DNA of 64,000 nucleotides, taken from contig CAMAPF010000935.1 in NCBI GenBank assembly GCA_945859915.1, positions 8,206,501 to 8,270,500 of the forward strand. Reading direction: 5' to 3'. The notes beneath the pieces were generated by a model. That model did not search any database. It was not told the DNA's origin and saw only the letters and a list, made by a program, of their open reading frames with translations. The position numbers were made by a program, and so were the translations under genes. This document shows, one piece after another, positions 33,910 through 46,100 of the stretch (positions are counted from its first letter, which is position 1; the number at the start of each line of letters is the position of its first letter). Source of the stretch: Cuscuta epithymum. Taxonomy: Eukaryota > Streptophyta > Magnoliopsida > Solanales > Convolvulaceae.

Positions 33910-34775
33910 TAGGGATGGCAACGAGGCGGATCGGGGACGGTTTTACATTTAACCGTACCCGCCCCGTTAGATAATTGTCCCGCCCCATAACCGCCCCATT
34001 ACCCAACAGGTAATTTTTACCCAAATCATAACCGCCCCAACGGGTAACGGGTAAAATTTCGGGTAACAGCGGGTAACCACTTTATTAAGTCATTAAATTT
34101 GTTATATAAAAATAATATTTCAAAAGACAAAAAATGGCATTGCCTAGACGAGTCGAGACTTTAGACGCCACTTTAAAGTTCCGTATATCTACAAGACGAG
34201 AAAGGAAGCAACTTAAATTAATTTGATCTAAAATACTTAATCTAAAAAATAATTAATCACAAAAAAATATGATAATAATCAAACAAGACTATTAAAATCT
34301 ATTAAAAACTTTCATTCATGCATTATATTTAGTACATATATAATCTATATCTATATATACATAATGGAAAGAGAAAAGTCTCATCTCTTAATAGTTGTGG
34401 GACAAATAAGAGGAAGTGGTCCAGCTCAGCTGGTCGCCGACTCACTCTCCCTTATGGAAGGTCCCGGGTTCGAAACTCAATGTAGTGAGTTTCAGCCCAG
34501 TTTAGTCCAGGCTCCCACAGACCCCCCCTCCCCCAGAAGCCCCTTGGGGTAAAAAAAAAGTTGTGGGACAAATAATAGATAAAATGTAAGAAAAATATAA
34601 CTAAAAATAAACGGGGGGGGGGGGGGGTACGGGGCGGGTAACGGGGCGGGCATATATAAAACCGTAACCGCTCCATTACCCGTAAAAACAAAACGGGTAT
34701 TCCCCACCCCGTACCCATTATCCGGTCAATGCGGTTTTCCCCGTTTTGACCGGGGCGGTTTAGTGCGGGTATCCA
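33910..34775. mobile_element. hAT-type element, left end intact, right end lost
   Basis: It starts tagggatggcaacgaggcgg, the same terminus as 8517 and 63057, and has the gggcggg-rich subterminal parts on both sides. The right end should read tgccatcccta but does not, so it is truncated or rearranged near 34775. A SINE lies inside. The G15-like run is at about 34613. Confidence 0.65.
34410..34558 (+). mobile_element. tRNA-derived SINE with a perfect 17-bp duplication
   Basis: It has a box A-like region (gctcagctggtcgccgactc) and a box B-like word (ggttcgaaactc), then a body ending in a short A tail. The duplication agttgtgggacaaataa is exact on both sides (34393-34409, 34559-34575), so the insertion is young. 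The same family is at 40469 and 10826. Confidence 0.92.
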
Positions 34776-35844
34776 TCGGTTCGGTCATAATTAAAAATTA
34801 TGACGAAGGATACCCGTTATTGAGTATTCCTCGCCTCAACCATGAGCGAGCAGACGAAGGATATGATTTCTGTCGGGACGGCCAGATCGATCATAGTTTT
34901 CCATACTCAATAAACTCCGTATAATATAGGAATAGATACAAAACACGTACGCAAAGCAATAAACGTAACTTGGTCGTGTAATTAATAAATAAACCTATTA
35001 CGTATATTGGTCGTGTATTATTATTTTGTAAAAGTATTAAAAGTTCCTTAATTATTATAATAATCAATGTAAATTGAGTGCGAAATACATCAAGTTATTA
35101 TTGCAAAGTACAGAGTACTTATAGAACTCCGCATTAAGCACGGTGCGTGAGAGTATTTTTACGGGTGGGAGGAACGTCCTCAATTCACTGCTGATTTGAT
35201 GATATTTCCTGATGATAATAATATAATATACTTATATACGATTGGTGGAACGGCGATCTTCAATGAATCCTGAAAAAATTTAGTGACCACAGATCGTTAA
35301 TTATAAAGTTATTGATTTACTGGATACATGATTTACATATAGCTAGGTTTAAGTGAATTGCGGCAGTCAAGTGATTTCAAATTCATGCCAGAGTATTTCC
35401 TCAAAAAAAAAAAAAAAAAATTCATGCCAGAGTAAAACTGAATTGTGTGGGTTAAATAATTAACCATCATTCCATCTTCAATGAATTCCGAATTTTTTAA
35501 ATCGCAACATGTTGACTTTTTGCACGGTTCACACGATCTTCTTTGACGACATTTTACAATACTCCGTATTATTTTATAGATTTTTTTTAACATATTTTTC
35601 AGTGATCATCTCATTACAAATTTTCAAAATATTATTTTTCATATTTTTTATTAATAGAGATTAAGATATATACTGACGGTCAAATGTGTGTATTGGTAAA
35701 TGTATAAATGTTGACTGTTGCAACTACAAATTAAAAATGGAGGAAGTTTAGTAGTATCACCTAAAAAGTATTATGTATATGGTGACGTGGTTTAATTTAA
35801 GTACATGTTATTTACATCTTTGGCGGATTGAGTTGGTTTAGATC
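34776..35844. other. Intergenic
   Basis: AT-rich, without open frames of note. A tiny A-tail insertion with a 15-bp duplication lies at 35381-35434. Confidence 0.5.
35381..35434 (+). repeat. Poly(A) insertion with 15-bp target duplication
   Basis: attcatgccagagta occurs at 35381-35395 and again at 35420-35434. Between them is tttcctc followed by about 17 A. This is what an extremely 5'-truncated retroposon insertion leaves. Confidence 0.7.
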
Positions 35845-36593
35845 GGGAAAAGGGGCAAATAAGCCCTTGAACTAATCAAAAAGTGCAAATCACTCGTCCA
35901 CTCCTTATATAAGAGGTTCTGTCTAGCTATGTCATTTGGGACGGTTCCCAATGAAATTTTGTGATGAAATTTTGTGATGAAATTTTTTGAGCATCTTCTT
36001 CATTAAGTCTAGTGTACTCATACCAAATTTCAGCTAAAAAAACGGGAAGGCAGTCAAATGATTTTCTGAAATATTTTGTGTTATTTAATTGCACAGTTAT
36101 CTTCAAAAATTCATTTGTCTGCCTTCCCGATTATATTTTTTCCTGAAATTTGGTATGGGTAAACTAGGCTTAATGAAGATGCTAAAAAAAATTCATTAAA
36201 AAATTTCACCGGGAACCTCCCCAAATGATGACGGCTGGACATAGTCTCCTATAAAAGGGGTGATTTAGGGTTAGTTTGCAAACGCTTTAAAAAGATACTT
36301 CTCAACTTTTGGCTTTAAAAAAGCACTTACTTTACCAAACACTACCACTTTTGTTTTTCTCGGCTTTCGTGTCAAAAGTGCTTTTACTTTTTCTATTACA
36401 CGAAAAGCACTTATTTTACCAAACACTACCAACTTTTACTTTTCAAAATCACTTTTTTCTCAAACACTATCAATTTTTATTTAATCACTTTTCCCTATTT
36501 CATTAAAAAAACATTTTTGTTAAAGGATAAGTTGTTGCAAACAGACTCCTACACTTTTTTGGTTAGTTCGAGGGCTTATTTACCCCTTTTCCT
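35845..36593. mobile_element. Palindromic foldback element, copy 2, with nested Tourist MITE
   Basis: The ends gggaaaaggggcaaataagc and gcttatttacccctttt pair. The 9-bp duplication is gtttagatc against gtttagatt (one mismatch). The arms match copy 1 (gcatcttcttcattaagtct, caaatttcagctaaa, gatgacggctggac). A Tourist-like MITE at 36268-36548 interrupts the right arm. Confidence 0.8.
36268..36548. mobile_element. Tourist-like MITE nested in foldback copy 2
   Basis: Interior words (cttctcaacttttggcttt, accaaacactaccaactttt) match 3593-3873. The ends are gggttagtttgcaaa and tttgcaaacagactcc-like. The flank is TTA against CTA, so the duplication has one mismatch. Confidence 0.75.
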
Positions 36594-37598
36594 GTTTAGA
36601 TTTTCTATCTTTTGGTAGCGGTTATATATAATTTTTATTTTTTTTCAAGTTTATAGGTTGCTGTATGATCACTTCAATTCATTGTGTTATATATTTTTGT
36701 AGTATTTCTTTTTACGTGTATGTTTGACACAACTAGCTGAAAACATATTTTTGTGACTTTTTTAGTAATTGTTAGATTTAAATGACTGAAGAGATTTTAA
36801 AAAAGTAGTTGTCCTTTTATTAAAAACTGACTTTTTAATCTTAATATGTTTAATACTACGTATAACAAGTTGTTGTGACTGATTAATGCTAAAAGTCACA
36901 GTCTTTCGATCTCATTGATGTTACTCGGTTTAGCTTCTAAAAAAATCTTTTGTTTTGAAAAAAACTCAAAAATTGTAGTGCCAAACATACAACGAACTAG
37001 ATTCCTTTAGAGAGTTTTTAAATATTACAAAGGCTAGAAGATAGGGAGTAAGGTCTTAAGTTCTTTAGATTCCCTACTCTGTATGTTTTAAGATCCATAG
37101 AAGTATTGTATGTTTCTATTCAGAGGGTGTAAAATATATGTACTCCTTGCGTCTCAAAGTTATCTTCTATTTTGACTTTTTTTGTACACGGAATAAAAAA
37201 TTAAAGTGAAAAATGTGCGGCTTAAACTTATGAAGAGATGAGAGAGAAGTGGAGACAAATGTTGTGAATTACAAATTCTTTGCCAAAAAAGAATTTTGAC
37301 ATAGACGAAAAAGTAAAGAGTGAAGGTAATATTGGGATGTGAGGGAAAGTATCATGTCTAACATATCTTGTTTAGATTTTAATGCTAGTCTATGTGACAC
37401 CTTTTAATTTTTCAGCATTTTCAGCGTGATGTGCTAAAAAATCAGGATTACTCCCATATGCTGAAAAAATCATCATATCGTCATGTGACTAGCTAAAAAA
37501 TTCGCATTTTAATGCTAATCAAGATTACTTTTATTCAATGTAATTTTCTTACTCTCTTTTTTAGGAAAATCACTTTTATCGATAGATCATGTAATTTA
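36594..37598. other. Intergenic
   Basis: AT-rich. A weak, eroded Stowaway-like start (tactccttgcgtctcaaag) is at 37141, without a convincing partner. Nothing else seen. Confidence 0.45.
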
Positions 37599-37890
37599 GG
37601 CTCTGTTTGCAAACCGAGAAGTGCTTTTAACTTTTTTAAATAATTTGGTAAAAAAGTAATTAATAGTAAAAGTTGGTAGTGTTTGAGAAAAAAGTGATTT
37701 TGAAAAGTAAAAGTTGGTGTTATTTGGTAAAATAAGTGTTTTTGTGTAATAAAAAAGTAAAAAGCAGATTCTAGCTTTTAGCTTTTAAGTAATTCATTTA
37801 AGTAGAAATTGTCATTTGAAAACATCTTTTTTAGCTTTTTTAAACCAAAAGCTGGGAAGTGCTTTTCTAGTTGTGTTTGCAAACAGAGCC
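37599..37890. mobile_element. Tourist-like MITE (292 bp)
   Basis: Exact terminal repeats ggctctgtttgcaaac and gtttgcaaacagagcc, flanked by TTA on both sides. Confidence 0.9.
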
Positions 37891-38147
37891 TTATAATACT
37901 CAAAAAGTCCTCTCATTCATACATAGAAAAGTTTACTCAATATTGAGCAAAACTTTTCATTGAAAATACAAGATATTCGAAACAATTATCAACATTAATA
38001 AAAGTTCATGCGGAGTTAGGGGTGGGCCAACCTAGGCCATGGCGGCATGGCTTACCCAAATTTTAAGGCTCCGTCCCTGTAAAAGGCCACTCCAATAAGA
38101 GCATTACTTATACTACACTATGATAAAGGTGAATTGCACAATTCAAT

Positions 38148-38534
38148 TCAATATTTGGAAGAGATATAGTGAGAGAAGTACTTACATGCATACATATGGC
38201 AATCGGTGGAATTGCTGATTTTGTAAGGAAGGGAGACTCCACATTGGTATATGATCTTATTGGCCTTTCCGACCTCCATCCCATTTGAAACCGCCGCCTT
38301 CAAGCACCGGCAAACGGACCGGCGATCGGCTTTTGTCGCGATAGCGGTTTCGATCATCTTGACAGCATTGCAACAGCATTCAGGAAAAGTGTTATTCCGG
38401 CCGATGATATAGGGAAGACAGGGCATCACAGAATAGTGTAATTGGGTACACGTGATTGCTCCTTCTGCATGCCGCTGCATGCAAAGGAGTACAGCCATGC
38501 AAGCGAGAAGTACAACCCCATTAATCTTTTCCAT
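38148..38534 (-). CDS. Non-specific lipid transfer protein, type 1-like
   Basis: Lipid transfer proteins are small secreted proteins that bind lipids in a hydrophobic tunnel and act in the wall, cuticle and defence. The start chosen (ATG at 38534) opens a signal peptide MEKINGVVLLACMAVLLCM with cleavage likely before ITCTQL. An upstream in-frame extension is open but lacks signal features. The mature part has the eight-cysteine pattern C-x9-C-x14-CC-x19-CxC-x20-C-x13-C, with an additional Cys next to the CC pair (ECCCN). Family genes often have an intron a few codons before the stop. Here a strong donor (gcat|gtaagt, after 38186) follows the eighth cysteine, so the last about 12 codons to 38148 may be intron read-through and the true C-terminus may lie further left. 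No second exon was identified. A TATA box (tataaata, minus strand, 38656-38663) lies about 125 bp upstream. Confidence 0.85.
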   Translation of the reverse strand: MEKINGVVLLACMAVLLCMQRHAEGAITCTQLHYSVMPCLPYIIGRNNTFPECCCNAVKMIETAIATKADRRSVCRCLKAAVSNGMEVGKANKIIYQCGVSLPYKISNSTDCHMYACKYFSHYISSKY

Positions 38535-38655
38535 GAGCTGTATGTATTGATTATTGAAGCTTATCTTAACACTAAAAAATTTAAGCTTAGAGTATACTAA
38601 TATGTATGTAAGGATATTAATATTGGACTTAGAATATATCACGGGATCGGACAGA

Positions 38656-38663
38656 TATTTATA
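38656..38663 (-). promoter_or_regulatory. TATA box of the lipid transfer protein gene
   Basis: tataaata on the minus strand, 122-129 bp before the ATG, in otherwise mixed sequence. The spacing is typical for a short leader. Confidence 0.55.
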
Positions 38664-39537
38664 CTAGGGCTAGGCATGTGAGATGAAAGTTTCTTTTCTT
38701 AATTAAACTAGAGGCAACGCTAGCTAATTAAGTATTTCACATTAATTAATTCAGAAAATATTAGGGGATAGACGGATAGTGATTACGATAGAAAAATATG
38801 AAAGGCAAGGATATGAAGTATAGAAAGTGCGAAAAAAGAAATGAAGAAATGGTAGAAAGGTAGGCCATAAAGAGGTTAAAGTGGGGGAAATTAATGAAAC
38901 TTTTCACACTATGGAGAGAAGCTTTTAATTTGACTTACAATTGAAATTTTACTATTGTCTGTTTGAAGGAGTATTTGCATCATTGCATGCAGTTGTTTAA
39001 AAAAATATTTTGCAAGTTTAATTTAAGCTTTAAAAAGTTAAGCTAAAATTAGTATTGCAAATATGTTCGTGATTCTATTTAAATTAAGCATCTCAAAGCT
39101 AAAATCTAAACGAGGGGTAGATGTTTTTTGCCTTATTTTTCATTTTCTCTATTATACAAATAACACTTTTTATTCCAAACACGAATTTTTTCTTTAACAA
39201 AATCATTTTCCTTTGCAAATACATATGACATTTTTTTCAACTACTAGTCATTTTTATATACATGCGAAATGTATACACTCCCTAATTAAGTCTACTTTGA
39301 TTTAGGCCAATTTAATTTTAAATTCATTTTACTACTCGTATTATATACTTCGTATAAGTTTGATGAGTTTGATTTTATTTGATCTGAGATTGAAACTCTG
39401 AAAACATCCTTATTTAAAAAAAAATAGTACGGAGTACTAAGTATGTAGTATACACCTTTTTTCATTTTTCTCATATAACACACTCATTATGAATTCAATA
39501 AAACAATAATAATTACTTTTTACCTGATCATACTACA

Positions 39538-39856
39538 GGAGTGTTTGTGGTTGCTTAAAAAATCGTTTTTCAGCTTTTGGCTTAAAAAAAGCTAAAAAGA
39601 GTGTTTTCAAATGACAGCTTCTATTTAAATTAATCACTTAAAAGCTAAAAACTGGAAGCATGTAGAAAGATGCTTTAAACTGCTTTTCACTTTTTCTATT
39701 ACACAAAAAAGTACTTATTTTACCAAACACTACCAACTTTTACTTTTTCAGAATCACTTTTTTCTCAAACACTATCAACTTTTATTATTAATCATTTTTT
39801 CCAAAATCACTTTAAAAAATCATTTTTTTAAGTTAAAGCAATTGCAAACACTACCT
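39538..39856. mobile_element. Tourist-like MITE, diverged copy
   Basis: The left end (ggagtgtttgtggttgc) pairs imperfectly with the right end (gcaattgcaaacactacc). The interior carries tcagcttttggcttaaaaaa and accaaacactaccaactttt like the other copies. The duplication is unclear. Confidence 0.65.
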
Positions 39857-40162
39857 ACCTACCATATACAAACTCCAAAATCGGCCCGATTGATAGTTTA
39901 ATGTAATTAATTAAGAACGTTCTTTTAATTTTATTTATGTGATAAAAGAGGCGTGACAAAAGTCAAAGAGTTAAATACTGTAGTTAATACAGCTAGGTTG
40001 CAACTTGCAAGTGGTAGTGGAATTGTTTGACAACTAACTTCTGTGATATGATGGATTTTATTGTTCATAGTGCTGCCTAGACCAGAAGTATGGGCGGGTG
40101 ATGCATTATATCAAATTTTCCATGGATCTAGTTTTACTAGCCAAACGGCTATATGTTTAATA

Positions 40163-40400
40163 CTCCCTCGATCCCATTTAAGTGATCAACTTAAATCACT
40201 ATTAATCTTTTATTTTATATATCATATTTTTATCAAACTTACATTTGTTTTATCAGGCTTTGTAGTGGTTTTAATGTAGTTTCTGAATATGTAAATTTTA
40301 TTTACTAAAAATAATCAGAGTGTGAACAGGGATTAAGTTGTTTTATCGTCAATCAAGTATCGTAAACCGCAATTGGAACCTCCTAATGGGGCGGAGGGAG
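40163..40400. mobile_element. Stowaway MITE (238 bp)
   Basis: Ends are ctccctcgatcccatttaag and taatggggcggagggag, with TA on both sides. Confidence 0.8.
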
Positions 40401-40468
40401 TATATATGTATGTGCACTCCTACATACATAACCCATGATAGCATCTATGGACATGTACCAATCTAGGA

Positions 40469-40600
40469 GAGGAAGCGGTTCAGCTCAGCAGGTCGCCAAC
40501 TCACTCTCCCTTATGGGAGGTCTCAGGTTCGAAACTCAATGGAGTGAGTTGCAACCCAATTTACTCCAGGCTCTCCAGACGCCCTCTGGAGTAAAAAAAA
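40469..40600 (+). mobile_element. tRNA-derived SINE
   Basis: It has cagctcagcaggtcgccaac (box A-like) and ggttcgaaactc (box B), then an A8 tail. The flanking duplication is caatctagga against caatgtagga (one mismatch). Same family as 34410. Confidence 0.88.
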
Positions 40601-42378
40601 CAATGTAGGATCTAAAATCTGTGCTTGAAGACTAATGTTTAAAGCGAAAAAATAGCAAACAAAACATATTCTAAGAAGAAACACCATCGTAAAAAAACTT
40701 CTATTTGTACATAGAAATTTATACACGCTTGATATGCATGCATTTGTACGCAATTGTTTGAACACACAGACAATGTGTACAACCATCTCATGCAGCAATT
40801 GTCTGTACGCACAGACAATTATATACAAATGTATGTCAAGTATTCAAATTACGTGTACACTAAGAATTATTGATTTTATAAGTGCAAACAATTTAATTGT
40901 AAGGCGGCCTTATGTAGGAGGCTCACATTCATTATAAATTGTACAAATAGTTATAACTCACTCATAAAAGATGATTGAATAAGAACTTATAATTCACTAA
41001 AATTTGTCCAGAAAAGTGTTGCAACAATCATGTTCTATAAAAATTAAATTTGAGGTGGGTAAAAAAATTTCATTACAACTCTAAAGTTTTGCATGTATAG
41101 AATTTTTTTATCTTTTGCGAAAAGTTACCTCTACATGAGTTGGCCACGGTTCAGGTTGGCCCTACATTATTATAACATTAAATTTGGAATGTTTTGATAA
41201 TATTTAGGGAAAACTGTCAGATTACTCCTCGAAGTATGTTCACTAAGTCCGTGTGTTCTTTTTCGTTCTTTGTAAATTCAATGTTTTCGAAGTAGGAACA
41301 TTTAAGGATTCACTTTCTTATCAGTCTCTAGAGTTGTCACTTGTGTGTTCTTTGCAAATTTATTTGTACTCTGTTTAATATTATGTTATTCACCCGTCTA
41401 CCATTTTTACAAGGTATTGGAACCTTTATGATTAAATGCAAATTAAATTTGATCCTTCAGCTCATTTGCCTCACCAAATAAGCTCTAGACTTTTAGCACA
41501 AGATGCTTAACATTTTCTTCGGAGTACAATTCTTCTTTAAACACAATTGCTCCAGCACAAGAAGCTATGTTTCTTTTTTATGCAAATATAGAGCCCCACC
41601 ACATGGTGCTCCAATAAAATTTCTCTAGCAACCAGTTGCTCCATCAACAATTGACATTCCCCCAAGTTCCAGAGTATAATTTTCGCCTTTCCTTTTGGAG
41701 TTTTGGAGAGAAAGGAATGAGAAGGCTTGGAAGGTTAGTTTTAGGAGGAGAAGGGGGAAAATCTTTTTCTTATTTGAGAGTTACAAATTTGAATAGAGAG
41801 AATCTAAGGAGGAAATATAATTAAAATCAAATCAAAGATATGACAAATTTAAATAGTTGAACTTATATTCAGTTATCATTTAATAATTAATTATCATTCA
41901 AAAACATTCAATTTGAGGGATCTTAAAAAAAATCAGCATTTGACGGTTTTGAAGTGTAAAAAAACCTCTCTAAAATCAATCCTTCCGATCTTTTAAACTC
42001 TCACATAAGAAAAGAGAGGTCACAAACCCTCCTCACCCCCCCCCCCCCTCCACAACACAACTCCCAAACATACCCTTATCATATATTTATACATTGTAAT
42101 TCAATTCACTATTGTTTGGACTAATGTGTCTTATATAAATCTCTATGTGCTTATTTTTATTAACAAATTCATTCCATTGCACAACTTCTCTCCCTAGCTA
42201 TGCCAAAATGCCAAATGATAACAAGAAATTCTCTACACATTTTCTAACAAATGCTTCTACCCTACCTGCATCTTCCATTCATCTCTGCTAGGGCCCATGT
42301 GCACATTGCTTTTTATTCTGAATTTCTAATCTTTCTTTTTAATAGATGTTCATTTCTTTCTATTTGCCTGTGTTTATG

Positions 42379-42498
<120 letters not shown>

Positions 42499-43161
42499 CT
42501 TTTCCTCCAAGGATACCAATTTGTAAATGATGGTTGCTCAGTTTCATCAAAATGTGCTCATTTGCATAAGCTGGTTAGCTGGATATCCAATAACCATAAC
42601 ATCTGAATATATACTCCACAATGATCTTAATATCATTTCCCTCTTGTGAATATTATAATAATTGCAGCATTGTGATATACACTACCTTAACAAAATACCT
42701 TAGGTTCAATGCAAGGGACAGTGGACTTTGCAGAGTAAGAGATTATTCAACGTTAGACAAGGCCTTACATGAACCAATTGCACTGAAGCTGGTGAAGATT
42801 AATTAGTTCTAAATGTTACAGGAATCCTTTGATTACAAATTACAAACACTGTAGGAGCCACTGAGAAATTCACGGGCTCAAGATTTCTTTAGTTAGCAAA
42901 AGACCTATAAACCCCTCCCTACTTACAAGGTCCGATATTTGAAGGGTGTTCCTGGTACGCCGACCAACAGGAGCCCTTCAGTCTAAACCAAGAAAACCAT
43001 ACAAGGCACGTCGTACCTTAAGGAATGACTCGTATAAAGTATCGCAGGGTCGTGGGAAGGTCCGGTTAAACCCTGGAAGCTTCTTGCAGTAAGAATGCTC
43101 TTTCTTACATACACACACGAAAAGGGAAAAGGCGGAGAAATAAATTACAGATATTAGTGTG
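42499..43161. other. 3' flank of the nucleotidyltransferase gene
   Basis: The gene reads on the minus strand, so this is its downstream side. Some of 42840-43160 may be its 3' UTR or a further 3' exon. I see no clear poly(A) signal. Confidence 0.4.
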
Positions 43162-46100
43162 TTATACACTATTACCACCATGATCCCGACTAGAGGTTGG
43201 TTTTGATAGATTTGACCTCAAAGTAGGAGAAGATGGAGTGGGATGTTGTAAAGGTGGTGTATGGGAATGCCTTCTTTGCCGGCTTTGTTCTAACGAGAAA
43301 GCCCTTGCTGGAATATCCTCAACTGACCCAAAACCAGTTGTAGCTCCCTCAGAGTGGGACACTAGGTCAATCTTATTGACACTAGGGTGTGCCCCGCTGC
43401 CACGAGGTGAAGCTGACTGATTTATAACACTTTGATCAGAAGCAGCATGTGGCGATTCTGGTTGTGGTGGTTGTTCATGGCTGCTTCTCTCATGTGTAGA
43501 TGTCTCGGTAAATGGCTGTGCATTCCTTCCATTTGTGTTCCGAGGAGACCTTGTCGTGGGTTGACTCCTTCCCTTCCAAGATGAAGATGATCTATAACCT
43601 TTGGGAGATTGACTCTGCAAAAAGTTAATGCATAAAGCTCTTATCAAGCAATTATTGTTACCGCCTGACACAAGACAACAGACAACACAGATTCATCATT
43701 AAGAGTTCGTTTGAAAAGACTAAAATTTGATGAAATTGCTTGCAAATTGCAATTATGACTATAATGACTAAATTGGCTGAACCTATTGAATTATGAAAAA
43801 AATTACACATAAAATGTATTATGAGATAAACTTTCTTGTTTGTCTATACTAAAAATATAAACAATATCCCAATTTGAATTCTATTAACTTCTTTCTAATT
43901 TCATCCTTTTACCTATCTTTTTACATTTTACTTTCCATAAGCCTACTTTTTCCTCCTTTTGGGGGGTTACAATTGTAAAATATCAACTATCCCATTTATT
44001 TTCTTAAAAAAGTACCCCCACGCTTGCTTTTATCATTATTAACCAATTCAGCACATAAAATTAAAAGATAGTGTTTGGTAAAAAATCTACCGATGTGCCA
44101 AAAAAAATATGGTCATCAAACAGGCATTAAGCTCTGCTTGCATAGAGCCAAAGAATTATTTATAAGTATCCACGTGATCCAACAGTATAGCAAAATTGCA
44201 TACCATGCTCGGAAAGTAAGTTCCAGTTCCCCGTGGTTTTGGAATCTCTTCTAAGCCAAAAGCCAGACTGGGTACTGACAGAGGGTTCACTGTATAGAAG
44301 GCTTGACTAGGAATAATACTGTTGACACTCCCATGGAGAAAGCCATTCCTTTTGACCTGTATTGGCTGCTGAACTGAATCCCATGAATATGTAACGTACA
44401 GTGAAGATGATGGTGACGTAGGAGCAGGGAAAGTTAGTATGTTTGAAGTGTACTCATGACACCATCTGCCATATTGCAGACAGTTGAAATAATAGTTGAA
44501 GTCGCCACTAAGATCCAGCAATGAATGCAAAGACTGCATACTTGCACCATTAATTGTTTTAGGCCAGTCTTGTTCCATGTGATGTGAGCCATTAGAGGAA
44601 CCAGGTGTTTTGGTGACCAAAGGAGCATCTTTTATTACAGAGGGAATAAAAAAGTCATGATTATTGATTGAAAGATTCTTCTCCAAGCCCTTTCCGTCAT
44701 TGGAGCTTTGTTTTAAGCTTAACCCAGAAAAATAGCCTTTATGCTTTCCATCTGAGTTCCCCCATTTGACATCCCCATTGCTTGTGGATCTATTAAGGTG
44801 GACATGAGGTGGGTAAATAGGACAAGATGTGTGCAAATGGTTTGAATAATTAAGGTCTTCATGTATTGAGCTGGCAAGTTCCATTGCATCTCCAAGCAGA
44901 CGATGGTCCAATACATCCCCTGCTATACACCAATCAGTCACCGAAGCATGCTTGGATTTGTATGCATCTATGGTGCACTCTTGATCTCTATCTCTGCTAG
45001 TGCTTGTCAGGTCACAGGATTTTAGTCTATAATTGATCTTCTCAACTTGAGATGAATTGATATCCAAAGCAGCATATGTATGGGAGACAACATTGGAGGC
45101 ACTTTGTGGAGGAGTAAAATCCCGAACATCCGGCCTCTTTCCACTCCCATGCCGGTCCAATGTGTTTGAAAAAAATTTACAAAGTTCATCAACAATATTT
45201 TTATAATCTGACTGCAGAAGTATTCTCCCAAGCTTCCTAGCACCATATGCAAAAGCACTCCGTATTCGAAAGAAATTTCCTGCAAAAAGAAATGCAGATG
45301 GGAACCATTATGTTAGTTTAAACAAATAGAGCTTCCACAATCTAAGCAAGAAACACTTCTGAATTTGAGTATTGGCAACCATAATAGGATATTGGGATGG
45401 TTCGCTGAATTGACCTGTTTTGGTTTGGGAAGTATAGATACACTAGTAAGTAGTAACAGTATATATTTTGCCTGTACTTTCTTCAAAATATATATGAAGG
45501 CATGGAGCATGTTAACGTACTTGATAAATGGTGGGGACTATCCCTCCTCGAAGAAATGGGTCCATTTTTTTGAGGTGGGACTACCCCCACCACCCATCAC
45601 GCCAACATGCTCCTCAGCGAGCATATTGGCATGCTTGCTAAATTTTACGATACTTCTTTACATGACCTGAATGGTTGGCAGAACAAGTCACAAACAGAGA
45701 GGCATTCACCGAAATAGACCTATTCTTGCATTTCATTCATTTAATAATCCAGTGTAAATTATTCCTTTTCCATCAGTTATGGAAAAGGAAAGATCGTCAA
45801 GAATAGTCAACCCTGGGGAAGACTGTAATTAACTATTCATGAGTTCTATATAAAATTATCCTTATTATAACAATAGAACTGTTACGATAAAAAAAACAAT
45901 AGAACTGTTTTACATAATCACAATGTATACTATTCCTAGAGTGACTGAGCATTTTATTATTTATGTTACTTAACTGTTTATATCCCTTTCCATTCCAAAA
46001 AACCAAACAAACTGAATATAAATCCTCAAGTAGTAATTGTTGACAAGCCAATCTTCCAAACAATGGACATAGTCAAGTTGTAATTCACCACAATTACATG

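Noticed and set aside
34410..34558. A tRNA gene, because of the box A and box B-like words
   Set aside because: There is no cloverleaf with a matched acceptor stem, and the 17-bp duplication and A tail show a SINE. The same holds for 40469, 10826 and 47343.
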